Source: UBA5266 sp964610025
Lineage (GTDB): Bacteria; Bacteroidota; Bacteroidia; Bacteroidales; WCHB1-69
Assembly: GCA_964610025.1 (NCBI GenBank)
Contig: CAZSTX010000043.1
Coordinates: 1 to 19,689 of the forward strand
Direction: 5' to 3'
Length of the DNA: 19,689 bases
Shown here: in pieces, positions 1-8,521 of the stretch
How the letters are laid out: each line of letters begins with the position of its first letter
How positions within the stretch are numbered: position 1 is the first letter of the stretch
The notes under the pieces: model-generated
Database searches by the model: none
Told to the model about the DNA's origin: nothing
The model's input: only the letters and a program-made list of their open reading frames with translations
Made by a program: the position numbers and the translations under genes

Positions 1-71
1 AGTCGCAATCTAAAGGCGAAAATAAAATTAGGAATTTACGTTCTATGAAATTTATGGAGGAAAGTTGCTAA
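1..71 (+). CDS. C-terminal end of an unidentified gene (5' truncated by window)
   Basis: A reading frame is open from the window edge and ends in TAA at 69-71, giving 22 residues that finish in MKFMEESC. The other two forward frames meet stops within this stretch (TAA at 11-13 and TGA at 46-48). The tail is too short to assign a family. About 115 bases follow before the next gene. They hold a 9-bp AT-only inverted repeat (82-90 / 102-110) and the promoter of the next gene. It may be chance open frame rather than a gene end, so confidence is low. Confidence 0.35.
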   Translation, partial: SQSKGENKIRNLRSMKFMEESC

Positions 72-154
72 TTTATTTTATTATAAAAATAAAAAAGATA
101 AATTTTTATAGTTAGAAATATTTTAAATTAAGGTTACCATTTGTATTTTTTATA

Positions 155-162
155 TAATTTTG
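155..162 (+). promoter_or_regulatory. Bacteroidota-type -7 promoter element for the C1 peptidase
   Basis: TAATTTTG matches the phylum consensus TAnnTTTG and sits 24 bases before the ATG at 187, which predicts a leader of under 20 nt. No clear -33 TTTG lies at the usual distance: the TTTG at 140-143 is too close. Only the -7 half is therefore supported. Confidence 0.5.
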
Positions 163-186
163 TAGCAAATTTAAAAATAAAATAAT

Positions 187-1590
187 ATGTTAAAAAAGAG
201 AAGTTTAAGTTTAATTTTATTGTTTGTTATTCTTGCCGGCCATTTGTATAGTCAACAAAACTCGAAAGGGATTGATGCTAAAATGCTGAATGAAATAAGA
301 AAAATATATAAAAATACAACTGAAGATAAAGCTATAAGAAATGCAATAGCAAATAATGATATTAACAAATTAGCTACTGATAATGAAGTTGTAAAAACTA
401 CAGACACTTATTTTTCTAATAAAGTAAATATTAAAAATATTACTAATCAGAAATCATCGGGTAGATGTTGGATATTTACGGCTTTAAATGTTATGAGGAT
501 TAAAGTTTTATCTAAATATAAGATTGATAAATTTGAATTTTCTCAAAATTATATTTTCTTTTGGGATCAATTAGAGAAATCGAATTTGTTTTTACAAGCC
601 ATCATTGACACACGCACTAAAGATAAAAATGACAAAACAGTAGAGTGGTTATTTAAAAATCCAATAGGAGATGGAGGACAATTTACAGGCATAAAAGACT
701 TAGTAACAAAATATGGACTTGTTCCTAAAGAAATAATGCCAGAGACAAATAGTAGCGAAAATACAAGGCTTATGACTAATTTATTGTCTTTAAAATTAAG
801 AGAATATGCTTTAGAATTACGCGAAATGGGAATGCAAAAGAACATGAACGAAGCTACATTATTAAAAAGAAAATCTGAAATGCTTGCTACAATTTATAGA
901 ATATTGGTTTTAAATTTAGGACTTCCTCCAACAGAGTTTGTATGGACATTGAAAGATAATAATGGCAAGCCAGTTAGCACTAAAGAATATACTCCTTTGT
1001 CTTTTTATAAAGAATATGTAAATGAAGATTTGGATACTTACTTAATGTTTATGAATGATCCTACGCGAGAATACTATAAAGTATACGAAATTGAATATGA
1101 TCGCCATGTTTACGATGGTGGTAATTGGAAATACCTCAATTTGCCTATGGAAGACATTAAGGAAATGGCAATTACTTCTATTAAAGATAGTACCGCTATG
1201 TATTTTTCGTGTGATGTGGGTAAATTTTATTATAGTGGCAATGGAACGCTCGACCTTAATAATTATGATTACACCTCTTTAATGGGAACAACATTTTCTA
1301 TGAATAAAAAACAACGTATTGAAACATTTGCAAGCAGTTCGGCACACGCTATGAATTTGTGTGGAGTAGATATTGATAAAAATGGCAAGATAGTCAAGTG
1401 GTTAATAGAAAATAGTTGGGGAAATGTAGGCTATAATGGTTTTTTGATAATGACAGATGAGTGGTTTGACGAATATATGTTTCGCCTTGTTGTAGAAAAA
1501 AAATATGTTAAAAAAGCAATACTCAATTATTTCAATCAAAAACCTATTTTATTACCACCTTGGGACCCTATGTTTGCAGCAGAAGAATAA
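187..1590 (+). CDS. Exported C1-family cysteine peptidase, bleomycin hydrolase / aminopeptidase C type
   Basis: This is a 467-residue papain-fold peptidase of the bleomycin hydrolase (Peptidase_C1_2) family, whose members trim N-terminal residues from peptides. The oxyanion Gln is Q88 and the nucleophile C94, in QKSSGRCWIF. The catalytic His is H387 in SAHAMN and the Asn is N409 in ENSWG. The C-terminus reads LPPWDPMFAAEE, like the family's C-terminal arm, which in characterised hexamers lies in the active-site cleft and confers aminopeptidase activity. Residues 1-22 form a signal peptide (basic start, hydrophobic core, cleavage near YSQ) with no lipobox Cys, so the enzyme should act in the periplasm or outside the cell. 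Classic bleomycin hydrolases are cytoplasmic. Length is normal for the family. It appears to be a single-gene unit with its own promoter. Confidence 0.93.
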   Translation: MLKKRSLSLILLFVILAGHLYSQQNSKGIDAKMLNEIRKIYKNTTEDKAIRNAIANNDINKLATDNEVVKTTDTYFSNKVNIKNITNQKSSGRCWIFTALNVMRIKVLSKYKIDKFEFSQNYIFFWDQLEKSNLFLQAIIDTRTKDKNDKTVEWLFKNPIGDGGQFTGIKDLVTKYGLVPKEIMPETNSSENTRLMTNLLSLKLREYALELREMGMQKNMNEATLLKRKSEMLATIYRILVLNLGLPPTEFVWTLKDNNGKPVSTKEYTPLSFYKEYVNEDLDTYLMFMNDPTREYYKVYEIEYDRHVYDGGNWKYLNLPMEDIKEMAITSIKDSTAMYFSCDVGKFYYSGNGTLDLNNYDYTSLMGTTFSMNKKQRIETFASSSAHAMNLCGVDIDKNGKIVKWLIENSWGNVGYNGFLIMTDEWFDEYMFRLVVEKKYVKKAILNYFNQKPILLPPWDPMFAAEE

Positions 1591-1601
1591 ATGTAATAAT
1601 A

Positions 1602-1634
1602 ATTGTTTTTTTATTAAAAAAAAATATACTTTTG
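1602..1634 (+). promoter_or_regulatory. Promoter (-33 and -7) for the pRiA4b-family gene and miaA
   Basis: TACTTTTG at 1627-1634 matches TAnnTTTG. ATTG at 1602-1605 supplies a -33-like TTG with a 21-base spacer, within the usual range for the primary sigma factor of this phylum. The predicted start of transcription is around 1641, leaving about 10 nt of leader before the ATG at 1651. Confidence 0.6.
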
Positions 1635-1650
1635 TAAAAAAAATATCATT

Positions 1651-2256
1651 ATGTACGTATATAAATTTAGATTGTTATTTGATGATGTCGATGATTTCGT
1701 GAGAGACTACGAAATATATGCAAAACAAACTTTCAAAGATCTTCATACCGCTATTATAGCTAGTATTAATGGATTGAATAACGAAGAGTTAGCGTCTTTT
1801 CATATATGCGATCGCAAATGGAATAAACGCCGTGAAATAACATTGGTAGATATGGTAGACGAAGAGCAGGAAGAGACAGATAATTTAGAATTAGAAGAAG
1901 ATGAAAATATAATTTCTACACAAGCTACTCTCACGATGGAGCAAGCTGTATTGAGCGATTATATGGACGATCCTCATCAACGGATTATCTATGAATACGA
2001 TTTTTTAAATCTGAAAGTTTTTTATATAGAATTGTTAAAATCGTATAAAGCAACTCCTAACAAACACTATCCTATATGTACATATAGTATAGGCGAATTG
2101 CCACAAAAAAATATCTTGATAACTCATTCAAATGAACTAAATATGGAAATAAATATACCTGCCTTAGAAGAAGATATAGAAGATGATGATAAGGTGTATT
2201 TTGATGAAAATGAATTAGATGGTTTTAGTTCCGACTTTGATAATTCTAATTTATAG
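1651..2256 (+). CDS. pRiA4b ORF-3-like family protein (IS1096/TnpR-like passenger fold), function unknown
   Basis: A 201-residue soluble acidic protein. The start YVYKFRLLFDDVDDFVRDYE, then TFKDLHTAIIASI, FHICDRKW, EITLVDM and the middle YEYDFLNLKVFYIELL follow the pattern of the plasmid pRiA4b ORF-3-like family as found chromosomally in Bacteroidota. No biochemical role is established for these proteins, and the family name reflects first sightings on plasmids and elements rather than mobility here. Residues 69-86 are an acidic stretch and the last 40 residues are rich in Asp and Glu. There is no signal peptide or membrane segment. The ATG at 1651 follows a good promoter closely. The stop (TAG) lies 5-8 bases before the miaA start, so the two genes are probably cotranscribed. 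Family assignment is by recognition of sequence pattern only. Confidence 0.75.
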   Translation: MYVYKFRLLFDDVDDFVRDYEIYAKQTFKDLHTAIIASINGLNNEELASFHICDRKWNKRREITLVDMVDEEQEETDNLELEEDENIISTQATLTMEQAVLSDYMDDPHQRIIYEYDFLNLKVFYIELLKSYKATPNKHYPICTYSIGELPQKNILITHSNELNMEINIPALEEDIEDDDKVYFDENELDGFSSDFDNSNL

Positions 2257-2264
2257 TTTGTTTG

Positions 2265-3149
2265 GTGAGTGAAAATAAAACTTTAATTATCATTGCCGGA
2301 CCTACCGCTTCTGGAAAAACAGATATAAGTATTGCCTTGGCACAACACTATAATACTTCTATTATTTCAGCCGATTCTCGTCAATTTTATAAAGAAATGA
2401 AAATAGGAACTGCTGTCCCTTCCGATGAAAATTTAAATAAAGTAAAACATTACTTTATAGGACATTTATCTGTACACGATTATTATAATATTTATAAATT
2501 TGAAATAGATGCTTTAAGTGTGCTTAATGAATGCTTTAAGAAAAAAAATATTGTTATAGTTTGTGGTGGAAGTGGTTTGTATATAGACGCTCTTTGTTAC
2601 GGTGTCGACGATTTTCCAGATCCTGACCCTCGTTTACGAAAAAAATTGATTACTTATATTGAAAATGATAAAATAGATGTATTGCTTCAACAATTATTAG
2701 AATTAGACCCTGAATATTATAATATTGTAGATAAAAATAATCCACACCGTATTATAAGAGCCTTGGAAATTTGCTTACAAACAGAAAAAACTTATAGTTC
2801 ACAACGAAAACAAAACCAGAAAAAACGACAGTTTAATATTAAAAAATATTGTTTGGATTTACCACGCGATATATTGTATCAGCGCATTAATAGCCGTACT
2901 GATCAAATGATTGAAAAAGGATTAATTGAAGAGGTAATTAAACTTTATCCATTACGTCATTTGAATGCTCTAAATACAGTGGGGTATAAGGAGGTATTTG
3001 ATTATTTAGATAAAAAATCTACTTTAGAAGAAAGTGTTAATCAGATAAAAACACATACGCGTCGCTATGCTAAACGTCAAATAACTTGGTTTAAACGTGA
3101 TACAACTTACCAATGGATAATGCCAGATGATATTTTGAAACATATTTAG
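2265..3149 (+). CDS. miaA: tRNA dimethylallyltransferase
   Basis: MiaA transfers a dimethylallyl group from DMAPP to N6 of adenosine 37 in tRNAs that read codons starting with U, the first step of ms2i6A formation. The P-loop is GPTASGKT (residues 12-19 from the GTG start) and is followed by the substrate-binding DSRQFY (37-42), GGSGLYIDAL and a C-terminal QITWFKRD, all in family order. The 294-residue length is normal. There is no suitable ATG. GTG at 2265 is preferred, giving VSENKTLIIIAGPT, and an in-frame TTG at 2262 would add one residue. The gene sits 8 bases behind the pRiA4b-family gene in what should be one operon, and a hairpin terminator follows. Confidence 0.93.
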   Translation: MSENKTLIIIAGPTASGKTDISIALAQHYNTSIISADSRQFYKEMKIGTAVPSDENLNKVKHYFIGHLSVHDYYNIYKFEIDALSVLNECFKKKNIVIVCGGSGLYIDALCYGVDDFPDPDPRLRKKLITYIENDKIDVLLQQLLELDPEYYNIVDKNNPHRIIRALEICLQTEKTYSSQRKQNQKKRQFNIKKYCLDLPRDILYQRINSRTDQMIEKGLIEEVIKLYPLRHLNALNTVGYKEVFDYLDKKSTLEESVNQIKTHTRRYAKRQITWFKRDTTYQWIMPDDILKHI

Positions 3150-3160
3150 TTTATTATTAT

Positions 3161-3194
3161 AGATAAAAAGATTCTTAAAATCTTTTTGTCTTTT
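3161..3194 (+). terminator. Hairpin terminator after miaA
   Basis: AAAAAGATT (3165-3173) pairs perfectly with AATCTTTTT (3179-3187) around a 5-base loop CTTAA. A U·G pair and three further pairs extend the stem to AGATAAAAAGATT / AATCTTTTTGTCT (3161-3191). A short T run (3191-3194) follows. The stem is AT-rich, so strength is uncertain, but its place between miaA and the valS promoter fits termination. Confidence 0.55.
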
Positions 3195-3227
3195 CTAAAT
3201 ATGTATGTTATGTATATAAAAAAGATG

Positions 3228-3235
3228 TATTTTTG
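3228..3235 (+). promoter_or_regulatory. -7 promoter element for valS
   Basis: TATTTTTG, followed by C, matches TAnnTTTG 21 bases before the valS ATG at 3257, predicting a leader of about 15 nt. No clear -33 TTG is visible at the expected distance. Confidence 0.55.
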
Positions 3236-3256
3236 CACTCCTTAAAAAAATAGCAC

Positions 3257-5875
3257 ATGGAAGTTTCATCAAAATATAATCCTCAGTCAATCGAAGACAA
3301 ATGGTACCAACATTGGATGAAAAAGGGATATTTTCATTCTCATCCCGACCATCGTCCACCTTATTCTATTGTTATACCACCTCCTAATGTTACAGGCGTT
3401 TTGCATATGGGACATATGTTAAATAATACGATACAAGATATTTTGATTCGTAGAGCAAGAATGCAAGGATTTAATGCTTGTTGGGTACCAGGCACTGACC
3501 ATGCTTCTATTGCAACAGAAGCTAAAGTGGTTGAATGGTTGAAAGAAAAGGGAATAGATAAAAAAAACATTTCACGCGAAGACTTTTTAAACTATGCTTG
3601 GCAATGGAAAGAAAAACATGGTGGAATTATTCTTCAACAGTTAAAAAAATTAGGTGCTTCGTGCGATTGGGAACGCACTCGTTTTACTATGGACGAGTCG
3701 CTTTCAGAATCGGTAATTACAGTTTTTATAGACTTGTATAATAAAGGATTAATTTATCGCGGTGTGCGTATGATAAATTGGGATACAAAAGCATTAACTG
3801 CTATTTCTGACGAAGAAGTGTTGTATCAAGAGGTGAAATCAAAATTGTATTATTTACGATATAAAGTTGAAAATTCTAAAAATGAATATATTACTATAGC
3901 AACAACCCGTCCAGAAACTATTTTAGGCGATACTGCTGTTTGTGTACACCCCACAGACGAACGTTACACTCATTTAAAAGGAAAAAGAATATTAATACCT
4001 TTAATCAATCGTTCTGTACCTTTGATATTTGATGAATATGTGGACAAAGATTTTGGTTCAGGAGCTTTAAAAATTACACCAGCACACGATATCAACGATT
4101 ATCAATTAGGAATAAAACATAAATTAGAAACTATTAATATTTTTAACGACAATGGCACTTTAAACGAAGATGCACAACTACTTGTTGGACTTGATCGTTT
4201 TAAAGCTCGTGAAGCTATTGTGCCACTTTTAGAAAATGCTGGCAATTTAGTAAAAATAGAAGATTATATCAATAAAGTTGGCTTTTCAGAGCGAACTCAA
4301 GAAGTAATTGAACCAAAACTTTCACAACAATGGTTCTGCAATATGAGTGCTTTAGCACAACCTGCATTAGAAGTTGTTGTTAATGATAGAATACAGTTTT
4401 TCCCTGAAAAAGTTAAAAACGTTTACAAACACTGGATGGAAAACGTAAAAGATTGGTGTATAAGTCGTCAATTGTGGTGGGGACACCGAATCCCGGTTTA
4501 TTATTTGCCAAATAATGAATTTGTGGTTGCTCGAACTATAGAAGAAGCTTTTGCGATTGCTCAAAAAAAATATTCAGATTTAAATTTGTCTATCAATGAT
4601 TTAAAACAAGATGAAGACGTTTTGGATACGTGGTTTTCTTCTTGGTTATGGCCTATTTCTGTTTTTGATGGGATTCGTTATGCTAATAATGAAGATATAA
4701 AATATTATTATCCTACAGCAACATTGGTAACGGCTACTGATATAATCTTTTTTTGGGTTGCTAGAATGATAATGGCTGGGTTGGAATATAAGCAAGAGAT
4801 ACCGTTCAAACACGTCTATTTTACAGGTATGGTGCGTGATAAGTTACGCAGAAAAATGTCGAAATCTTTAGGAAACTCACCCGATCCTATTCAATTAATA
4901 GATTGCTATGGTGCTGATGGCGTACGCATGGGAATGCTTTTAAGTTCGCCAGCAGGGAATGATTTAATGTTTGATGAAGCACTTTGCGAACAAGGTAGAA
5001 ACTTCAATAATAAGATATGGAACGCTTTACGCCTCGTTAAATCATGGGAAATAAATGAAAATCTTCCTGCTCCATTGGCTTCACAAATTGCCGCTTCGTG
5101 GATGAAAATGCGTTTAAATCAAGTATTAAGTAATATAGAAGACGATTTTTCAAAATATCGTTTATCCGAAGCCTTAATGAATATTTACAAATGTATATGG
5201 GACGATTTTTGCTCTACCTATCTCGAAATAATAAAACCTGCTTATAAACAGCCTATTGATAAAACAACTTATCAAATTACAATTGAATTATTTGAAACAC
5301 TCATGCAAGTCTTACATCCCTTTATGCCTTTTATTACCGAAGAAGTATGGCATGCACTTAACGAAAATAATAAAGGAGATATCATAGTCAGCAATATGCC
5401 TGTTGCACAGAAAATTGATGATGTTGTTTTGTTAGATTTTGCTTTTACAATGCAGATAGTAGAACAAGTGCGAAGAATTCGTAATGAGCAGAATATTAGT
5501 CAAAAAGAAACTTTACAACTCTTTGTTTTATCTCATGAAAATAAGTCTTTTTACAAGGAAGTATTAATGAAACTTTGCAATTTATCTGAATTAAAACAAG
5601 TAAATGCAAAAGTGGAAAAAAGTTTAACTTTTATTCTTCATAACCAAGAGTTTTTTATCCCTTATCAAGTAGAAATTGATAAAATAGAAATAGAGAATAA
5701 ATTGAAAAATGAAATAGACTATACACAAGGATTTATTAATAGTGTTAATAAAAAACTTAGCAATGAAAACTTTATTAAAAATGCACCTGATAATATTATC
5801 GATTTAGAACGTAAAAAATTATCTGATGCTGTAGAGAAAAAACGTTTGTTAGAAGAGAAATTGAAAAATCTATAA
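3257..5875 (+). CDS. valS: Valine--tRNA ligase
   Basis: ValRS charges tRNA-Val in the cytoplasm. The protein has 872 residues, typical for the bacterial enzyme. The class I signature HMGH is at 50-53 within PPPNVTGVLHMGHM. The CP1 editing domain carries TTRPETILGDT from about residue 215. KMSKS is at 533-537. The anticodon-binding helical domain contains HPFMPFITEEVWHAL. The last 60 or so residues form the Lys/Glu-rich coiled-coil arm (VNKKL, RKKLSDAVEKKRLLEEKLKNL-like heptads) characteristic of ValRS. The ATG at 3257 follows a -7 element at the usual short distance. It is transcribed alone. Its TAA is only 5 bases from the stop of the convergent permease gene, with no hairpin between them. 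Confidence 0.97.
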   Translation: MEVSSKYNPQSIEDKWYQHWMKKGYFHSHPDHRPPYSIVIPPPNVTGVLHMGHMLNNTIQDILIRRARMQGFNACWVPGTDHASIATEAKVVEWLKEKGIDKKNISREDFLNYAWQWKEKHGGIILQQLKKLGASCDWERTRFTMDESLSESVITVFIDLYNKGLIYRGVRMINWDTKALTAISDEEVLYQEVKSKLYYLRYKVENSKNEYITIATTRPETILGDTAVCVHPTDERYTHLKGKRILIPLINRSVPLIFDEYVDKDFGSGALKITPAHDINDYQLGIKHKLETINIFNDNGTLNEDAQLLVGLDRFKAREAIVPLLENAGNLVKIEDYINKVGFSERTQEVIEPKLSQQWFCNMSALAQPALEVVVNDRIQFFPEKVKNVYKHWMENVKDWCISRQLWWGHRIPVYYLPNNEFVVARTIEEAFAIAQKKYSDLNLSINDLKQDEDVLDTWFSSWLWPISVFDGIRYANNEDIKYYYPTATLVTATDIIFFWVARMIMAGLEYKQEIPFKHVYFTGMVRDKLRRKMSKSLGNSPDPIQLIDCYGADGVRMGMLLSSPAGNDLMFDEALCEQGRNFNNKIWNALRLVKSWEINENLPAPLASQIAASWMKMRLNQVLSNIEDDFSKYRLSEALMNIYKCIWDDFCSTYLEIIKPAYKQPIDKTTYQITIELFETLMQVLHPFMPFITEEVWHALNENNKGDIIVSNMPVAQKIDDVVLLDFAFTMQIVEQVRRIRNEQNISQKETLQLFVLSHENKSFYKEVLMKLCNLSELKQVNAKVEKSLTFILHNQEFFIPYQVEIDKIEIENKLKNEIDYTQGFINSVNKKLSNENFIKNAPDNIIDLERKKLSDAVEKKRLLEEKLKNL

Positions 5876-5880
5876 AATTA

Positions 5881-6786
5881 CTATACGATAAAAAACAATG
5901 AAACGCCTAATACGCTGACAATAGCTCCGATAGATTCAATAGTTGTAATTTTTTGTTTATATAGAAGGATAGCAGGCGGTATGATTAAAATAGGAACAAT
6001 AGACATTATGGTAGAGGCAATTCCTGTTTTGGTGTATTGAATAGCTAATAAAGAAAATGAAACACCTAAAAAAGGTCCAAAAAATGAACCTAATGCGATG
6101 TATTTCATAGCTTTAAAATTACTGACAGCTTCAAATACTAACTTCCACCTTTTCATAAAAGTAATTAAAATTATAAATCCTATTAAACCAGTAATAATAC
6201 GTATTTGAGTAGCAGCAAATGGATTATAATTATTCGACATGCCTAATTTGCTCAATATTAAACCTCCCGATTGCCCAATAGCACCTATAAAAGCAAATAA
6301 TACTCCCTTGATTGATAGTTTGATAGTAATGAATTTTTCTTTTTTTTCTCTTTTTAAAATGGCTAAAGCTATTCCAATAATAGTTAATAACATACCCAAT
6401 AAATTCATTAAAGATAACATTTCCTCCAAAAACAACCATCCAAAGAAAGTGGTAATAGGAGGAACCAAAGTCATGATTAACATTGAATTGCGTGAGCCTA
6501 TAAGTGCATAAGATTTAAAGAGAAAAAGATCGCCAAATACGAAACCTACTATGCCCGATAAGGCTAACCAAAACCATTGCTCTGATGTAGCATCGGAAGG
6601 TAGGGGCATGCCACGCCAAAAAGTAATAAAAATAGTTAAAAATATAAACCCTAAAAAAAGACGGATAATATTTACGTTTACCGAACCTACTTTAATACTT
6701 GCCGACTCGAAAGCTAAAGCTGTTATTGTCCAAAAAACAGCCGTTAAAAAGGCAGCTATTTCTCCAAAATTTGTTGCTATCCACAT
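5881..6786 (-). CDS. EamA/DMT-family transporter (RhaT-like permease)
   Basis: A 301-residue, almost entirely hydrophobic protein with about ten predicted membrane helices in two EamA halves (roughly residues 8-142 and 154-300). The end of each half follows the family pattern: SRNSMLIMTLVPPITTFFGW and FLEE in the first, TGIASTIMSIVPILIIPPA in the second. DMT carriers export or exchange amino acids, nucleotides, sugars or other metabolites; the substrate cannot be read from sequence. It lies 32 bases behind the metallophosphoesterase gene on the same strand and has no promoter element that I can see, so it is probably cotranscribed. Its stop lies 5 bases from the convergent valS stop. Confidence 0.88.
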   Translation of the reverse strand: MWIATNFGEIAAFLTAVFWTITALAFESASIKVGSVNVNIIRLFLGFIFLTIFITFWRGMPLPSDATSEQWFWLALSGIVGFVFGDLFLFKSYALIGSRNSMLIMTLVPPITTFFGWLFLEEMLSLMNLLGMLLTIIGIALAILKREKKEKFITIKLSIKGVLFAFIGAIGQSGGLILSKLGMSNNYNPFAATQIRIITGLIGFIILITFMKRWKLVFEAVSNFKAMKYIALGSFFGPFLGVSFSLLAIQYTKTGIASTIMSIVPILIIPPAILLYKQKITTIESIGAIVSVLGVSLFFIV

Positions 6787-6818
6787 TTAAAGTGTTACTA
6801 TAATTAATATAAAGTTAT

Positions 6819-7967
6819 TTATTGAAATTCAATGTTAAATAAAACAACTTCAGGTCTATTTCCCAAACGTACACTTGGTCCCCATGTGCCAAATCCAGAG
6901 GAAACATAGAAGTGGGTATTATTGATTTTTTGATAACCATAACTAATTTTAAAAAGAAGTTGAGTAACATAATTAATAGGCCAAAGTTGTCCATGATGGG
7001 TATGTCCTGATAAATGCAAATCAACACCTGCCTCTACTGCTTCGTTTAAATGGACAGGTTGATGTTTCATTACAATAATGGGACGGTCTAAGTCTACATT
7101 TTGTAATAATTCTTCTAAAGAAAGTAATGGAGTATTGTTTTTATTATATTTGCTTTGAATGTCTTTTCTCCCAATTATTTGTATGCCATTTTCTAAAGTA
7201 AAAGACTGGTCTTCTAATACTTTTATATCAACACTTTCTAAAAAAGAAATAGCAGTTTTTATATCGCCTATGTATTCGTGATTGCCACTCACTGCAAATA
7301 CTCCAAGTGGTGCTTTGATTTGTTTTATGTGTTTCCCTAATTTTTTTCTTAATACAGTATGCACGTCTCCATCAATAATATCACCACAAAATAAAACTAA
7401 ATCAGGTTGTTGTTCTTTTGTTATTGCTAATAGTTTCTTTTCCCATTGTTCGCCAATAATTGCTCCTAAGTGAATGTCAGAAACCATTAAGATACGGATA
7501 TTATTTTCTCCTTTTACTTTTTTATTTATTTGCAAATCAATTTTATGTATCTTTATCAATTTAGCGTTAATATGACCTATTAGCACTATTAACATTACTG
7601 CGACAATAACGATGCTACCTATCATGTTTTTTTTGCAAGGAGATAAAACTGGTAAAAAATGAAAAAAATGATTTGCTAAACGAACTAAATCAATACAAAC
7701 AACTATTAATAGAAAATATAAAAAGAAACTAAGCCAAGTAGCTCCTAATTTATAAATTATTTCACTTAATAAAGAAGAGTAGGAGTGTTGCAAAAACATG
7801 CCAATTATAAATAGGCTTGCAAGGATAAAATAAGCTATACTGATATATTTTTTTACCATCATAGAAAACGAAAATGTTTGTATTGCCCTTATATACAAAT
7901 AGTAGTGCAATGAAAAACACAGAATGCTTACTATGGAGATAAAAATAAAAAAATACATATTTTTCAT
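6819..7967 (-). CDS. Membrane-anchored metallophosphoesterase, YaeI/calcineurin-like family
   Basis: A 382-residue protein with an N-terminal membrane part of about four helices (roughly residues 4-26, 42-61, 75-96 and 115-132), then a calcineurin-type phosphoesterase domain. The metal-binding motifs are complete and in order: D164-x-H166 in SDIHLG, GDIIDGD at 195-201, GNHE at 228-231, H302 in KHQP and GHTHHGQ at 321-327. Members of this arrangement include phosphodiesterases acting on lipids or UDP-sugar lipids, for example YaeI, a lipid A-related phosphodiesterase. The substrate here is not determined. The start at 7967 (MKNMYFFIF) is chosen; an ATG three codons in is also possible. It probably leads a two-gene unit with the downstream permease. 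No good -7 element was found upstream. Confidence 0.88.
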   Translation of the reverse strand: MKNMYFFIFISIVSILCFSLHYYLYIRAIQTFSFSMMVKKYISIAYFILASLFIIGMFLQHSYSSLLSEIIYKLGATWLSFFLYFLLIVVCIDLVRLANHFFHFLPVLSPCKKNMIGSIVIVAVMLIVLIGHINAKLIKIHKIDLQINKKVKGENNIRILMVSDIHLGAIIGEQWEKKLLAITKEQQPDLVLFCGDIIDGDVHTVLRKKLGKHIKQIKAPLGVFAVSGNHEYIGDIKTAISFLESVDIKVLEDQSFTLENGIQIIGRKDIQSKYNKNNTPLLSLEELLQNVDLDRPIIVMKHQPVHLNEAVEAGVDLHLSGHTHHGQLWPINYVTQLLFKISYGYQKINNTHFYVSSGFGTWGPSVRLGNRPEVVLFNIEFQ

Positions 7968-8048
7968 AATTAATAATAAAATTATTTTGCTGTTATTTTA
8001 ACGGCGATAATTTAACGTAAATAATAGATGAATATTTTTTCGTAAATT

Positions 8049-8056
8049 TATCTTTG
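8049..8056 (+). promoter_or_regulatory. Orphan -7 promoter-like element on the plus strand
   Basis: TATCTTTG matches TAnnTTTG but no recognised plus-strand gene follows: the neighbours on both sides are on the minus strand. Downstream there is only a 12-codon ORF (8127-8165, starting MWRWIS) running into the antisense of the DUF5652 gene. No -33 TTG at the right distance. It could be chance, an antisense RNA or a small-peptide gene. Confidence 0.25.
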
Positions 8057-8148
8057 TATTTATTCTGAAATTAATAGCTAATTTAGCATTTTACACATTT
8101 TTTATAAAAAAAATACTTATTGGTATATGTGGCGTTGGATTTCTTTTA

Positions 8149-8367
8149 TTATGTTCTCAAATTAAGTTTTTTCCTTTGTATTAAAATATAAATAATGGGT
8201 AGAATTCCAATAGTATTGATAAAAGCAATACAAATAAACCAAACAAGATGATTATTCCTTCCTGCTTTCCACATTGCAATTGATTTCCAAATAGTTTCCC
8301 AGGTAATCAAAATAAAGATGATAGGTGTAAATAATTCTAATGCTAGTAAATTTTGAAGTATTTCCAT
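8149..8367 (-). CDS. DUF5652-like small membrane protein
   Basis: A 72-residue protein with two predicted membrane helices (about 11-30 and 42-63). They are joined by the conserved-looking turn WKSIAMWKAGRNNHLVWF, and the second helix holds FINTIGILPIIYI. This W..IA.WK.ARNN..WF...N..GILPIIY pattern matches the DUF5652 family of short proteins, whose function is unknown. The ATG at 8367 is chosen because MEILQNLLALELFTP fits a family-like start; an in-frame ATG at 8409 would add 14 polar residues. It lies 154 bases behind the small ORF of the zeta-kinase pair, on the same strand, with an inverted repeat in the gap, so it may be a separate transcript. Confidence 0.7.
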   Translation of the reverse strand: MEILQNLLALELFTPIIFILITWETIWKSIAMWKAGRNNHLVWFICIAFINTIGILPIIYILIQRKKLNLRT

Positions 8368-8473
8368 TTTTTTATGATTGATATTTTTATATTTTTTACA
8401 AAAAAACACATTTTTTTAATACTATACGCATATTTTAAATATATTTTTTATAATATATGTATCAATTTGTTAC

Positions 8474-8493
8474 GTTTTATTTTTAAATAAAAC
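8474..8493. repeat. Inverted repeat GTTTTATTT-TT-AAATAAAAC
   Basis: Two perfect 9-base arms (8474-8482 and 8485-8493) are separated by two bases. It lies between the zeta-kinase pair and the DUF5652 gene. As an RNA hairpin it would need to open a pair or two for a loop. No T run follows on the minus strand, so it may be a weak terminator, a protein-binding site, or chance in AT-rich DNA. Confidence 0.35.
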
Positions 8494-8521
8494 ACATATT
8501 GTAGGTATAAAACAGAGAAGA

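Noticed and set aside
82..110. 9-bp inverted repeat TATAAAAAT / ATTTTTATA after the truncated first gene, as a terminator
   Set aside because: The stem is purely A-T and no separate T run follows, so it is not distinguishable from chance in such AT-rich DNA.
1651..2256. Mobile-element origin suggested by the pRiA4b / IS1096 family name
   Set aside because: No transposase, terminal repeats or target duplication is present. The gene sits in a simple operon with miaA, so it is treated as a chromosomal gene.
5876..5880. A bidirectional terminator between the convergent valS and EamA genes
   Set aside because: Only five bases separate the stops and no hairpin was seen there; any terminator would have to lie inside the opposing gene.
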